Program-made: the position numbers and the translations under genes
Shown here: positions 26,428 to 35,840 of the stretch, piece by piece
Layout of the letters: every line of letters starts with the position of its first letter
How positions within the stretch are numbered: position 1 is the stretch's first letter
The notes under the pieces: model-generated
The model's input: the letters and a program-made list of their open reading frames with translations, nothing else
What the model was told of the DNA's origin: nothing
The model's database searches: none
Assembly (NCBI GenBank): GCA_963736575.1
Contig: CAVTPD010000003.1
Location: 992,001 to 1,056,000 of the forward strand
DNA length: 64,000 nucleotides
Direction of reading: 5' to 3'
Source of the DNA: CAVTPD01 sp963736575
Lineage (GTDB): Bacteria > Bacteroidota > Bacteroidia > Cytophagales > JAAEPT01

Positions 26428-26536
26428 TTTAAAATGTGCTAAGTAGTATTCAAACGCTGTTCCACTTATTATATTACCCCTGAAACACAAAGAAACGGAC
26501 ATGTTGTCTGTTTTAATGGTTAGTCTATACCGTTTA

Positions 26537-26553
26537 TACGTCAAATTGACGTA
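26537..26553. promoter_or_regulatory. Operator-like perfect palindrome
   Basis: TACGTCAAATTGACGTA has 8-base arms around one centre base. It lies 122 bases upstream of the Hsp20-like start in a 450-base gene-free stretch (26416-26868) where I see nothing else. A binding site is inferred only from symmetry. Confidence 0.35.
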
Positions 26554-26868
26554 ATGTAACCGTAATTTATGTTTTTGTTTCTAGTGTTAAAAATTATAAA
26601 GTATATCTAAATGGACTTCTAACTAATGTACGAGGAAAAGGGCTTTGCTAGATTTCTCTTGTTTTTTAGTTGAAATTTATAGCCTCTACAATAGAGATTA
26701 TAGAAGTAAGTGAAAGGTATTTTTATGTCTGTTAAAAGAAGAATTACATTTAACTAAATAGGGTAAAAAATGTTTTTCACTACTTTAAAAATAAGAGAAT
26801 TATTGTAGCTCTATTAGCGAACTATATGTTTTAAAAATGCATTCCTTCCACTAAATCCTTTATAAACT

Positions 26869-27357
26869 TCATAAGTAATTATCTGAAATACATGGGATGC
26901 CTAATTTTTCTTCTAACTCAAATTGGTAAACAGAAAGTTTTTCTGGCTGTTCGTGAATTAACACAATGTCTTCCTGTTTTAATTTATCGTGTAACACTAA
27001 GGCCATGGCGCTAATTCTACAAGGAAAAGTAATTGTGCTTCCTTTCATTAATTTAAAATGTCTTTTTAGATGTTTTAATTTAAAAAATGGAAATTCATTA
27101 CACGGTCTCCATTTACCAATTTTATAACCAAATACTGCGGTGTATCTACGTATTTTTCTAGTTTTAAAGTCTATCTGAACTCCGCTAACTCTAAATACAA
27201 GGGCCGCCCATACTATTAATAAAATGCTTAATAGAAATAGTCTAATTACCAGTGGTTCTATGGTACAAAAAATTAAAATACTGCCCGCAAAAAAATACCA
27301 AGAAAGCAGACCCGCCATCTTTGCATCTAACAAAAGACCATTTTTAAAATCTCTCAT
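26869..27357 (-). CDS. Hypothetical membrane protein
   Basis: I do not recognise this family. The 162-residue product has two adjacent hydrophobic segments (about residues 15-50, including LSWYFFAGSILIFCTIEPLVI), followed by a soluble domain with the basic stretch KTRKIRRYTAVFGYKIGKW. The soluble part resembles PH-like domains next to membrane hairpins. The gene is isolated, with 140 bases or more on each side. Confidence 0.55.
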   Translation of the reverse strand: MRDFKNGLLLDAKMAGLLSWYFFAGSILIFCTIEPLVIRLFLLSILLIVWAALVFRVSGVQIDFKTRKIRRYTAVFGYKIGKWRPCNEFPFFKLKHLKRHFKLMKGSTITFPCRISAMALVLHDKLKQEDIVLIHEQPEKLSVYQFELEEKLGIPCISDNYL

Positions 27358-27500
27358 AGCACTATTTTAAAGTTGATTTATGCGTAGACTTTAAATTTTC
27401 TCTTTAAAAAACAAGCAACGAAAATTCTTGAAAGTCTGTAAACAGTATATACGTAAAAACTAAAGAGAGGGTTATAAGTTAAGTTCTTGAGTTTAGCTTA

Positions 27501-29024
27501 CTAATTTACGAAAACACCTTCTTTTACAGTAGGGTAAATTTCATCTAATGTCATAGATCGGTTATTTTCACCCGACCACTGAAAAACTCTTTTTCTATCT
27601 AATGTTTCTGAAGAACTTAAGCCCATGGCAGCCATCATTTCTATAGCAGATTTTACGGTCTCTAACTGAAAATTAGCAACACGTTGTTTTTTGTTTGTTA
27701 CATTTAAGCCTTTAGATAAGTTTTTGTTTTGAGTGGCTACACCAGTTGGGCAGTCATTCTTATGGCATCGTAAAGACTGTATACAACCTAAAGCAAACAT
27801 CATCCCTCTAGCACTATTACATATATCTGCACCTGCTGCTATAGCCCTAACAATGTCAAAACCCATAATTACTTTTCCGCTGTAGATAATACGAACTTCT
27901 TTCTTAAGGTCATAACCACGCAAAAGATCCGAAACTACGGTTATTGCTTCTTGCCCCGGCATTCCTATGTGATTAGAAAACTCAAGAGGTGCCGCTCCTG
28001 TACCGCCTTCTGCGCCATCAACAGTAATAAAATCGGGTTTTATACCCATACTAATCATGGCTTTACAAAGTGTTTCAATTTCAAAATGATGCCCTACACA
28101 TAGTTTAAACCCAATGGGTTTGCCGCCAGATAATTCGCGAAGCTGCTGCACAAAATGTAATAATCCTTCAGGTGTAGAGAATGCAGTATGATAGGGTGGT
28201 GAATGTATGGTTGTAAAAGGTTCTACGCCACGTATTAAAGCAATTTCTGGAGTGTTTTTTAATGCTGGAAGAATACCTCCGTGACCAGGTTTTGCCCCTT
28301 GAGACAATTTTATTTCAATCATCTTTACATTATCTAAAGAAGCTTTCTGTTTAAATTTTTCGGGGTCAAAACTTCCGTCTTGTTGTCTACACCCAAAATA
28401 ACCTGTTCCTATTTGCCAAACCAAATCACCCCCTTCGTTTAGATGAAAAGGAGATACCGAACCTTCTCCTGTATTGTGATAAAAACCACCAATTTTTGCC
28501 CCTCCATTTAATGCCTGAATAGCATTAGCGCTTAGTGAACCATAACTCATAGCAGATACATTAAGTAAAGACGCATTATAGGGTTTAATACATTGACTTC
28601 CGCCAATTTTTACCCGCATTGCTTCTTCGTTTAATTTCACAGGAAACTGAGAATGAGCAATCCACTCGTGACCATCTTTATAAAGGTTCATTTCTGTACC
28701 AAATGGGTGGCTTTTTAAAGTCATATCGGCTCTGCCATTCACAAGATCTATTTGGTTTTTATTAAATGGAGTTCCATCTACATTTCCTTCTACAAAGTAT
28801 TGGCGTATTTCTGGTGAAATCTCTTTTAATAAATACCGCAGATGTCCGAAAAGTGGGTAATTACTTAAAATTGAATTTTTTACTTGTACAATATCATATG
28901 TGGTGATGAGTAAACAGATGCACATAACACCTAAAAACCAATAAAAGGCATATTGATAAGTTAATTGCAATAAAAAACCTAAGGCAAGTACTGCTGCAAT
29001 TATAATAATGGTATTACGTCTCAT
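27501..29024 (-). CDS. FMN-binding glutamate synthase-like protein
   Basis: The 507-residue protein has two N-terminal membrane segments (about 5-45) followed by the FMN-dependent synthase domain of glutamate synthase. Family blocks include MSYGSLSANAIQALNGGAKIGG, KLSQGAKPGHGGILP, DFITVDGAEGGTGAAPLEF and the Cys-rich CIQSLRCHKNDCPTG that can hold an iron-sulfur cluster. The glutaminase domain of GltB and a GltD partner are absent. It therefore belongs to the YerD-like orphan group, whose substrate is not established. The gene is monocistronic. Confidence 0.85.
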   Translation of the reverse strand: MRRNTIIIIAAVLALGFLLQLTYQYAFYWFLGVMCICLLITTYDIVQVKNSILSNYPLFGHLRYLLKEISPEIRQYFVEGNVDGTPFNKNQIDLVNGRADMTLKSHPFGTEMNLYKDGHEWIAHSQFPVKLNEEAMRVKIGGSQCIKPYNASLLNVSAMSYGSLSANAIQALNGGAKIGGFYHNTGEGSVSPFHLNEGGDLVWQIGTGYFGCRQQDGSFDPEKFKQKASLDNVKMIEIKLSQGAKPGHGGILPALKNTPEIALIRGVEPFTTIHSPPYHTAFSTPEGLLHFVQQLRELSGGKPIGFKLCVGHHFEIETLCKAMISMGIKPDFITVDGAEGGTGAAPLEFSNHIGMPGQEAITVVSDLLRGYDLKKEVRIIYSGKVIMGFDIVRAIAAGADICNSARGMMFALGCIQSLRCHKNDCPTGVATQNKNLSKGLNVTNKKQRVANFQLETVKSAIEMMAAMGLSSSETLDRKRVFQWSGENNRSMTLDEIYPTVKEGVFVN

Positions 29025-29234
29025 AATTTATGATTTAAAATCACGCCTTTTTAGCAAGCTATTGGCAGAGGTACAAAATGAAACTGAAGAAAATCTGTTG
29101 AAACCTTATTTTACTAAGAGTAATAAAGCGGTGTAAAGTGCTTTAATCGTTAATTAGAGGTACAAAACCTATAGCGAAGAGGGAGGCCGATTTTTTTTGC
29201 GTTGAGTTTAAACAAAGGATAATTGAAATATACG

Positions 29235-32200
29235 TTATTCTTTTTCAGGAATATAAATATCAAAAGTAACGCCTTTATTAGGCATACTAGTGGCTTCTAT
29301 GATTCCATCGTGGTTGTCCACAATTTTCTTAACTATGGCCAAACCAATACCTGTTCCAGTATATTCATTTCTACCATGTAAACGCTGAAAAACTTGAAAA
29401 ATACGTTCTTTAAATTGAGGTTCAAATCCAATTCCATTATCAGAAATTGTAAAATGACAGTAGTTTTTCCTTTTCTGTAAAGGAAGGTGTTCAATATTAG
29501 ATCCTTTTATAATTTCACTTTTAATAATAATTACGGGATTAACACCATCTATTGAAAATTTAATAGAGTTACCAATAAGATTATGAAGCAATTGCTTAAA
29601 CTGAAAAGGAATAATAGTGGCGCTGCACATTTCTGTTAGTTGAACAGAAACATTTTTCTCTTCAATGGTTTCTTCTAATTCACCAAGTACTTCATGCACC
29701 ACTTTTTCTAAAGGAAGTTTTTTAAATACTTTTTCGGTAGTATTTGTTCTAGAGTAAGCCAATAAATCCTCAATAAGCGTCTGCATTCGGTTGGCTGCAT
29801 TTTGTATTCTAGTGAAATAATCTTGTCCTTTTAGGGTTAAATTATCTTTTTCTTTATCTAAAATTCTAGAAGAAAATGTCTGTATTTTACGAAGTGGTTC
29901 TTGCATGTCGTGGCTAGAGACATAGGCAAAAGATTGTAGTTCTTCGTTTATATTTTTTAAATCTCTATTAGAATGTTCTAATTTATCTTTAGATTCTATT
30001 AATAGTTTAGTTCGTTCTAAAACTTGTTTTTCTAATTCTTTAGCAAAGCGTTTGTGGTCTTCAATATCGGTACTGGTACCTACCCACATTTGTATTTTAC
30101 CGTTTTGATCTATTTGGGGAATGGCACGGCTTAGTTGCCATATGTACTCGCCATCTGCTCTGCGGAAACGATGCTCATAAAGAAAATCATTACCTGTTTT
30201 AATGGATTCTGTCCATTTTTCTATGTTTTTTGGTCTGTCTTCTGGATGTACTATTTGTAACCAACCCTCTTTGGCAAGTTGTTCTGGGGTTATGCCAGAG
30301 AAATCATAAACAGATTGGTTGAAGTAATTTAGATTTCCTTCGGGATCACTAGTCCAAATATGCTGCGGCATAGAGTCTGCTAACAATCTAAATTTTTGTT
30401 CATTTTCATACAATTTCTGTTGATGTTTTTTCTCCTCCGTTATATCTTGAATAATACCAATGGTTTTTTTAGGTATTCCGTTAGCATCTTTAAAAAATTT
30501 ACCTTGTGTTCTTATCCAGCGAATGGATTTATTATGTTGCAGAATACGAGCTTCATAAAAATAGACACCCGTACTCTCTGCTTTTTGCATGGCCTTAGTC
30601 AGAATTGTATTTCTATCTGATTCTAAAATTTGGCTTTTTAACTGCTCGTAACTAAAAACAGAATCTTTAGCATGTCCAAAGATTTCTAATAACCTATCTG
30701 AACAAATTAGTTCTTTAGTTTGAAGATTTAACTCCCAAGTAGCCAAACCTGCCGCTTCAGTAGCCAAACGTAAACGGGTTTCGGCATTTTCTATTCGTAT
30801 TCTTGTTTCAACTTTTTCGGTTACATCCGTTACAGTTACTATTACGCCAGAGATGGTTTTATCTACTTCAAATAATGGCGCGTATTGAAAATCGAAATAT
30901 AATTTCTTCAGCCCATCCTCTTTTTTTACATAGGTTAATGACTCTTTTTCGCTGTGTAATTTTCCGGTTTCATAAACATTTTTTAGTATCTCTGGGTATT
31001 TCTGATCTTTCAATTCAGGAAAAACATCTAACAATTTTTCACCTAGAATATCTTCCTTCTTTTTCCGCCAGATATCTTTTAACATTACCGGATTTGCTAA
31101 TTCTATAACATAATCTGGGCCCCTAAAAATAGTCATTGGAATGGGCGATTGCATCACCAAATTTCTGAATTTCCATTCGCTTTCTAATAAGCCATTTTTT
31201 GCTATAACAGAAGTAGTTACATCGGTTGCAATGGCAATAATCCCTGTAATTTTATTGGCTTCTTTTAGCGGATGATAGATAAAATTAAAATAACATTGCT
31301 CTTCTTCACCATTCCGGCGTATAGTAACAGGGAACTCTATTCCTTGAAAAGGATTTCCGGAGTGGTATACCTCTAATAATATGGGTTCTACTGTTTCTTT
31401 TGCTTCTGGCAAAGAATCGAATAAGGGTTTTCTAATAAAAGTTTCTGCTTTTCTATCTACAATTTCTAGATAGCTATCGTTTGCTGTTTCTACTAAAAAA
31501 TTATCTCCCTTTAAAATGGTTATTGCAACAGGTGCTTGCTTAATAATATCACGAAATTGTTTTTCGCTTTTCGCTAACTTAATTTTATTAGCCGATTGTT
31601 CTGTAATATCTTGTAGTGTTCCACTAAAACGAATAGCAACTTTATCTTCATTAAATAAGGCTCTCCCTTTAGCAACTATTATTCTAACTTGATTTGTTTC
31701 AGGATTTATAATACTGTATTCAATATTATAATCACCTGAAGGATAATCATTTAAAGATTTTTCAATCTCATTTATAACACGATTTCTATCCTTTTCAACA
31801 ATTCGTTCTATAGCATGCGGAAGTTCTATTTCGTCATTAAAAGAAAGTCCAAACCATTCTTTTAATCTGTTGTTACCAACAAATTTATTAGTAATAGGAT
31901 TAAGATCCCAAGTAGCCAAATTAGCTGCTTGCAAAGCAAAGTTTAATTGACTTTCTCTTTCTTCTACCTCACTAAGAATTTTAACCTTTTCTGTGGTTTC
32001 ATAACACGTTACTAAAACTCCCGAAATAGTACCCGATTCATCTTTTACAGAACTGTAACTGAAAGTCCAATAAACATCTTCCATTTCCCCATTCCTATAA
32101 ATGGGTATTAGTTGATCTTCAAACCAAACCGACTCACCCGTGTTTATAACTTGGTCTATTAATGGTTTTATAATATGCCATATTTCTGGCCAAGCCTCTT

Positions 32201-32474
32201 TAGCTTTAGCTCCTAAAATAAAAGGATGTTTTCCTGATTTACCTAAACTAGGTCTATAAGCGTCGTTGTAAAAACAAAGTAATTCTGGCCCCCACCACAA
32301 AAACATAGGGAAACGAGAATTCAATATTATGCTAATGGTTGTTTTTAGACTCTGGGGCCAAATTTCAGGATTTCCAACACTGGTGTTACTCCAGTCTTTT
32401 TGACGTGTGAGTTTTCCCATTTCACCTCCTTCAGATAAAAACTGAAGGTTATGACTTGAAGTATATTCCTTCAT
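29235..32474 (-). CDS. Cytoplasmic multi-PAS sensor histidine kinase
   Basis: The 1079-residue kinase has six PAS/PAC units in a row (about residues 30-165, 170-300, 305-430, 430-555, 560-690, 695-815), several ending in the GxxxDITE-type PAC motif. A coiled coil follows, then an H box (YVSSHDMQEPLRKI) and an HATPase domain with NLIGNSIKFS (N box), DNGIGF (G1) and GTGIGLAIVKKI (G2). There is no membrane segment, so it probably senses an internal signal such as redox or a small ligand. It follows the response regulator gene by 9 bases on the same strand. Confidence 0.92.
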   Translation of the reverse strand: MKEYTSSHNLQFLSEGGEMGKLTRQKDWSNTSVGNPEIWPQSLKTTISIILNSRFPMFLWWGPELLCFYNDAYRPSLGKSGKHPFILGAKAKEAWPEIWHIIKPLIDQVINTGESVWFEDQLIPIYRNGEMEDVYWTFSYSSVKDESGTISGVLVTCYETTEKVKILSEVEERESQLNFALQAANLATWDLNPITNKFVGNNRLKEWFGLSFNDEIELPHAIERIVEKDRNRVINEIEKSLNDYPSGDYNIEYSIINPETNQVRIIVAKGRALFNEDKVAIRFSGTLQDITEQSANKIKLAKSEKQFRDIIKQAPVAITILKGDNFLVETANDSYLEIVDRKAETFIRKPLFDSLPEAKETVEPILLEVYHSGNPFQGIEFPVTIRRNGEEEQCYFNFIYHPLKEANKITGIIAIATDVTTSVIAKNGLLESEWKFRNLVMQSPIPMTIFRGPDYVIELANPVMLKDIWRKKKEDILGEKLLDVFPELKDQKYPEILKNVYETGKLHSEKESLTYVKKEDGLKKLYFDFQYAPLFEVDKTISGVIVTVTDVTEKVETRIRIENAETRLRLATEAAGLATWELNLQTKELICSDRLLEIFGHAKDSVFSYEQLKSQILESDRNTILTKAMQKAESTGVYFYEARILQHNKSIRWIRTQGKFFKDANGIPKKTIGIIQDITEEKKHQQKLYENEQKFRLLADSMPQHIWTSDPEGNLNYFNQSVYDFSGITPEQLAKEGWLQIVHPEDRPKNIEKWTESIKTGNDFLYEHRFRRADGEYIWQLSRAIPQIDQNGKIQMWVGTSTDIEDHKRFAKELEKQVLERTKLLIESKDKLEHSNRDLKNINEELQSFAYVSSHDMQEPLRKIQTFSSRILDKEKDNLTLKGQDYFTRIQNAANRMQTLIEDLLAYSRTNTTEKVFKKLPLEKVVHEVLGELEETIEEKNVSVQLTEMCSATIIPFQFKQLLHNLIGNSIKFSIDGVNPVIIIKSEIIKGSNIEHLPLQKRKNYCHFTISDNGIGFEPQFKERIFQVFQRLHGRNEYTGTGIGLAIVKKIVDNHDGIIEATSMPNKGVTFDIYIPEKE

Positions 32475-32483
32475 TAGGTTTTT

Positions 32484-32933
32484 TTAATGCTTTAAAATAA
32501 AGTTTTCTTTTACGGGTTGTAAGCCCAAACTCTCTATAGAGATAAGCGATAATGCTTTCTGTAAAACTTCTTTAATTTTAGAAAATTCAGAAGGTTTTCT
32601 AATATAATGCCATGCTCCGTTATTGTATAAAGTGTTAATCACTTTTTCGTCATAGGATGTAGAATATATTACTACCGGCAAATCCCTTAAATTTTCATTA
32701 TTTTTTATTTCTGCCAAACACTCTACACCATTTTTAAGGGGCATGTTAATGTCTAGAAACAAAACTGTAGGTAAGGTTTCGGTTTTCTTCACAAGAAACT
32801 GCATTAGTTCTTGTCCATCGTTTACCACTTGCAGATCTACAGACACAGGTAACTCTTCCAGTGCTTCTCTAAAAATGAGACAATCATCAAGATCATCATC
32901 GGCAAGAAGTAAATATATTGGAGCTCCCATCAT
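32484..32933 (-). CDS. Single-domain response regulator (Rcp1-like)
   Basis: The 149-residue receiver has the acidic pocket ADDDLDD, the phosphoacceptor D61 in LFLDINMP, the switch Ser/Thr in IYSTS and K113 in YIRKP. There is no DNA-binding output domain. Such single-domain regulators paired with multi-PAS kinases act as phosphotransfer or protein-binding units. It is the first gene of the two-gene operon. Confidence 0.92.
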   Translation of the reverse strand: MMGAPIYLLLADDDLDDCLIFREALEELPVSVDLQVVNDGQELMQFLVKKTETLPTVLFLDINMPLKNGVECLAEIKNNENLRDLPVVIYSTSYDEKVINTLYNNGAWHYIRKPSEFSKIKEVLQKALSLISIESLGLQPVKENFILKH

Positions 32934-33015
32934 TTAATAAATATATGCAAAAAGTTTTCTCTCAAAGAAAAAATATTATTTGTTGGAACAGGTTTCTAAG
33001 CACTTTTATTCACTG

Positions 33016-33567
33016 TTATTTGTGCAGCTTACATACATCAAAAAGGCCTTTTTTGTTCTTTAATCTAAATAAGTCGGCGTATAATTCTTTTAAGGTCTCA
33101 TTATCAATACCCTCATGTATTTCTAGAAAATAATCTTGTTGCCAATTCTGGGTTTTTAATGCTTGTTTACTGCTTAACTTATCCCACGGTGGGTATACGC
33201 GAATAGCTCTTTTTCCTTCCTTTTTATTAGTTGAAATAATTCCTTTTAAAATCAATAAAGCTTTTGGGAACACAAACTGACCTCTATGATTACCATTTGC
33301 CGTATTTACCACAAAAAAATCTATGTTATCATTCTCATGAAAAGGTTCTATAGGTCCGTTACCTGTTCTTTTCCAAAAGGTAACAAACTGTCCCATTTTC
33401 TTGGGTGTAATTTTAGCCTTCCTACTAATAATAGAACGACCATTCAATTTAAAACTACAAGCTTGGTATTCTTTACTTTCTAGCGCTATCTCAAAATCGG
33501 TAATCCGGTAAGAACATTTTTCATAAAATTCTTTTATGGAACTAGTAATATCAGATTGCTTGTGCAT
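33016..33567 (-). CDS. MepB family protein
   Basis: The 183-residue soluble protein matches the MepB family: YQACSFKLNGRSIISRKAKITPKK, GQFVTFWKRTGNGPIEPFHENDNIDFFVV, RGQFVFPKALLILKGI and RAIRVYPPWD. The family is named after a gene of the staphylococcal mepRAB operon and has no established activity. Here it has no efflux pump or MarR-type regulator near it. It stands alone after a large noncoding region. Confidence 0.85.
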   Translation of the reverse strand: MHKQSDITSSIKEFYEKCSYRITDFEIALESKEYQACSFKLNGRSIISRKAKITPKKMGQFVTFWKRTGNGPIEPFHENDNIDFFVVNTANGNHRGQFVFPKALLILKGIISTNKKEGKRAIRVYPPWDKLSSKQALKTQNWQQDYFLEIHEGIDNETLKELYADLFRLKNKKGLFDVCKLHK

Positions 33568-34238
33568 AAAACGAGCCGTCGTTTTTGGTGAATATATTCT
33601 TAAAATACAGCTTTATTTTTTAATACGTATTTCCATTTGACCATTAAAGCTATATAGCTAGGCCGCTGACAGGTATTCAATTACACTCTTTATCCTGTGA
33701 ATATACACCTAAGGAATCGTTCGGGAGATACTGAGAGTAATGGCTAGTTAAATAGTAACTATGTAACATCATACCCCAATGGGGTCGGGTATCTCTCAAA
33801 TAACTTTGCTGATAATATTAGAGGAAAGTCTTGAATAAAAAGGATCCTCATAAGTGTTTTTCGCTTCGCTATCTTTTTATCGAAGAGACAAAAACAGGCA
33901 GGTGTCACCAAATACATGATCTATTTCAGCTGAAACGAATTCTTAGGTAAGCCACTGAGGACACTGACTTAAGCGGAGAGGATACATTATATGAAAACAT
34001 AACATGCTTTTTGGCCTAAAAAACCTATATATGAGTGCAACAGCCCAATAACCATAGGCCACGATTGAAATCGTGGTTTTATATGATATTGCCGTATAAT
34101 CAATCCATAATTAAAATCATGGATTATAGCAGGAAAACGATTTTATTAACCCCCAAAGATCGATCATGGCAACCATAAAATATCCATTTCCCATAAGCGT
34201 GGGTTTTTAAAGCGCGTTTTCGTAATTTCGGACCCATT
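33568..34238. other. 671-base noncoding region before nuoA
   Basis: I find no coding gene here. The stretch holds a small ACCCCAATGGGGT palindrome (33773-33785), an exact TANNTTTG match (TAACTTTG, 33801-33808) and two REP-like hairpins (34059-34127). A TAATTTCG element at 34223-34230 is just ahead of nuoA and may be its -7 box. The space between could encode an RNA, but no known RNA family was recognised. Confidence 0.5.
34059..34127. repeat. Pair of REP-like hairpins
   Basis: Two 18-base units, CCACGATTGAAATCGTGG (34059-34076) and CCATAATTAAAATCATGG (34105-34122), share the consensus CCAYRATTRAAATYRTGG and each folds into a short hairpin. The second is extended by AAT/ATT on its flanks. A tandem pair of related hairpins in a spacer is the layout of REP/BIME elements that RAYT Y1 transposases mobilise. 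No transposase gene lies in the window. Confidence 0.6.
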
Positions 34239-34730
34239 ATGTTTGAGTCGCACGCAACCGTTGGAGATTATTTTGGTTTACTACTATTTATAGTAGGCGG
34301 TACTGTCTTTATTTTAGGCGGTCTGGGTACGGCGTGGCTTATTCGTCCAAAGCGACCAAACGCACAAAAAAACACTTCTTACGAATCAGGTGAAGATCCG
34401 GTAAGCACCGCTTGGGGTAAATTTAATATTCGGTTTTATATAGTAGCCATTATCTTTATTCTGTTTGAAGTAGAAGTGGTATTCCTATTCCCGTGGTCTA
34501 CTGTTTTTGGCAGAAAAGAAATTATAGACGGTACCAACGGTTTATGGGGCTGGTTTGCCTTAATAGAAATGCTGCTTTTCATTATAATATTATTGCTAGG
34601 GTTGGCTTACGCTTGGGTGAAAGGCTATTTAGATTGGGTAATCCCTAATCAAGAAGCACCTGCTTTTAAAGGCCCCGTTGCTAAGGAAACGTATTTACAA
34701 TTCGGTAAAGAAAAGAAAGGAGACGAATAG
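34239..34730 (+). CDS. nuoA: NADH-quinone oxidoreductase subunit A
   Basis: Membrane subunit of complex I with three membrane segments. The 163-residue product has the family motif YESGEDPVSTAWGKFNIRFYIVAIIFILFEVEVVFLFPW, represented here by YESGEDPV and FEVEVVFLFPW. It is longer than enteric NuoA because of a C-terminal extension, as is common in Bacteroidota. Its stop abuts the nuoB start. Confidence 0.95.
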   Translation: MFESHATVGDYFGLLLFIVGGTVFILGGLGTAWLIRPKRPNAQKNTSYESGEDPVSTAWGKFNIRFYIVAIIFILFEVEVVFLFPWSTVFGRKEIIDGTNGLWGWFALIEMLLFIIILLLGLAYAWVKGYLDWVIPNQEAPAFKGPVAKETYLQFGKEKKGDE

Positions 34731-35255
34731 ATGTTGTTGGATCAGAAATTTCAATCGGGTGGCGTAATTGTTACCAAAGTAGACGACTTGCTGAATTGGG
34801 CTAGACTTTCTTCATTATGGCCCATGACCTTTGGTTTGGCTTGCTGTGCCATTGAAATGATGGGTACGTTCACAACGGCTTACGATTTTGACCGTTTCGG
34901 TATTACACCGCGTTCTTCGCCTAGAACTTCGGACGTTATGATTGTTGCGGGTACGGTAACGTTTAAAATGGCCGATCGTATTAAACGACTTTACGAGCAA
35001 ATGAGCGAACCGCGTTATGTGGTTTCCATGGGTTCTTGTTCTAATTGTGGCGGTCCTTATTGGGAACACGGCTACCATGTGGTAAAAGGTGTTGACCGAA
35101 TTATTCCGGTAGATGTTTACGTGCCGGGTTGCCCGCCAAGACCGGAAGCTTTAATTGGTGGATTCCTGAAATTGCAGGAAAAAATACGAAAAGAAACCTT
35201 AATGGCTCCAACGGCTATTCAGCGTTTGTTGGAAAAAGAAAAAGCGAAGGCATAA
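34731..35255 (+). CDS. nuoB: NADH-quinone oxidoreductase subunit B
   Basis: Carries the terminal N2 4Fe-4S cluster of the peripheral arm. The 174-residue product shows all four Cys positions of the family: the tandem pair in FGLACCAIEMM, one in GSCSNCGGPYWEHGYHV and one in VPGCPPRPEALI. It sits between nuoA and nuoC with 0-1 base gaps. Confidence 0.97.
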   Translation: MLLDQKFQSGGVIVTKVDDLLNWARLSSLWPMTFGLACCAIEMMGTFTTAYDFDRFGITPRSSPRTSDVMIVAGTVTFKMADRIKRLYEQMSEPRYVVSMGSCSNCGGPYWEHGYHVVKGVDRIIPVDVYVPGCPPRPEALIGGFLKLQEKIRKETLMAPTAIQRLLEKEKAKA

Positions 35256-35256
35256 C

Positions 35257-35740
35257 ATGCTAGAAAAACTAATTGCCCATTTACAGGAAAAGTTTGGAGC
35301 GGAAGTTATTCCGTATTCTAATCTAGAATCTATTCAGCCTTGGGTAGAAATCAATTCGCGCTTAATTCTAAAAGTAGCCAAAGAGCTTTTTTCTAATGCC
35401 GAATATCATTTCGATTTTCTTTCCAGTGTTTCTGGCGTAGATTTTCATCCTAAAGAAGAAAAGCTGCAAGTAGTTTACCACATATACTCGCTTACTAAAA
35501 ATTTAGGTGTGGTGCTGAAAGTGAATCTTCCTAGAGAAAGCGCTAGTTTACCCAGCGTATTTCCGGTTTGGAAAACAGCCGACTGGCATGAACGCGAAAC
35601 AGTCAGAAATGTACGGAATTCACTTTGAAAATCACCCCGACTTAAGAAAGTTGCTTTTACCCGATAATTGGGAAGGTTATCCATTACGGAAAGATTACCA
35701 AGAGCAAGAATATTTTCACGGTATTAAAGTAAAATACTAA
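35257..35740 (+). pseudogene. nuoC: NADH-quinone oxidoreductase subunit C, interrupted by a +1 frameshift
   Basis: The first 115 codons are a good NuoC (FPVWKTADWHERETV) but the frame then runs to an early stop at 35628. Removing one base, the C at 35604, turns GTC-AGA-AAT into GTA-GAA-ATG and restores ERETVEMYGIHFENHPDL, then LLLPDNWEGYPLRKDYQEQE to a stop at 35740. The repaired protein would be 160 residues, normal for NuoC. It is either a sequencing insertion or a real lesion. In other species NuoC may be fused to NuoD; here the nuoD gene is separate, 100 bases on. Confidence 0.85.
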
Positions 35741-35840
35741 TCGATACTGATAATTAATTTTATAAAGGGAATTCAAATGACTGGGATAATCATAATAAAT
35801 AGCTGCGTCTCAGTAAACGTCAAAACAGACTCTGTTTAAT

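Noticed and set aside
33821..33830. GAGGAAAGTC, as at the 5' end of RNase P RNA
   Set aside because: The next bases do not continue the conserved CCGGGC block, and none of the other conserved RNase P segments follows.
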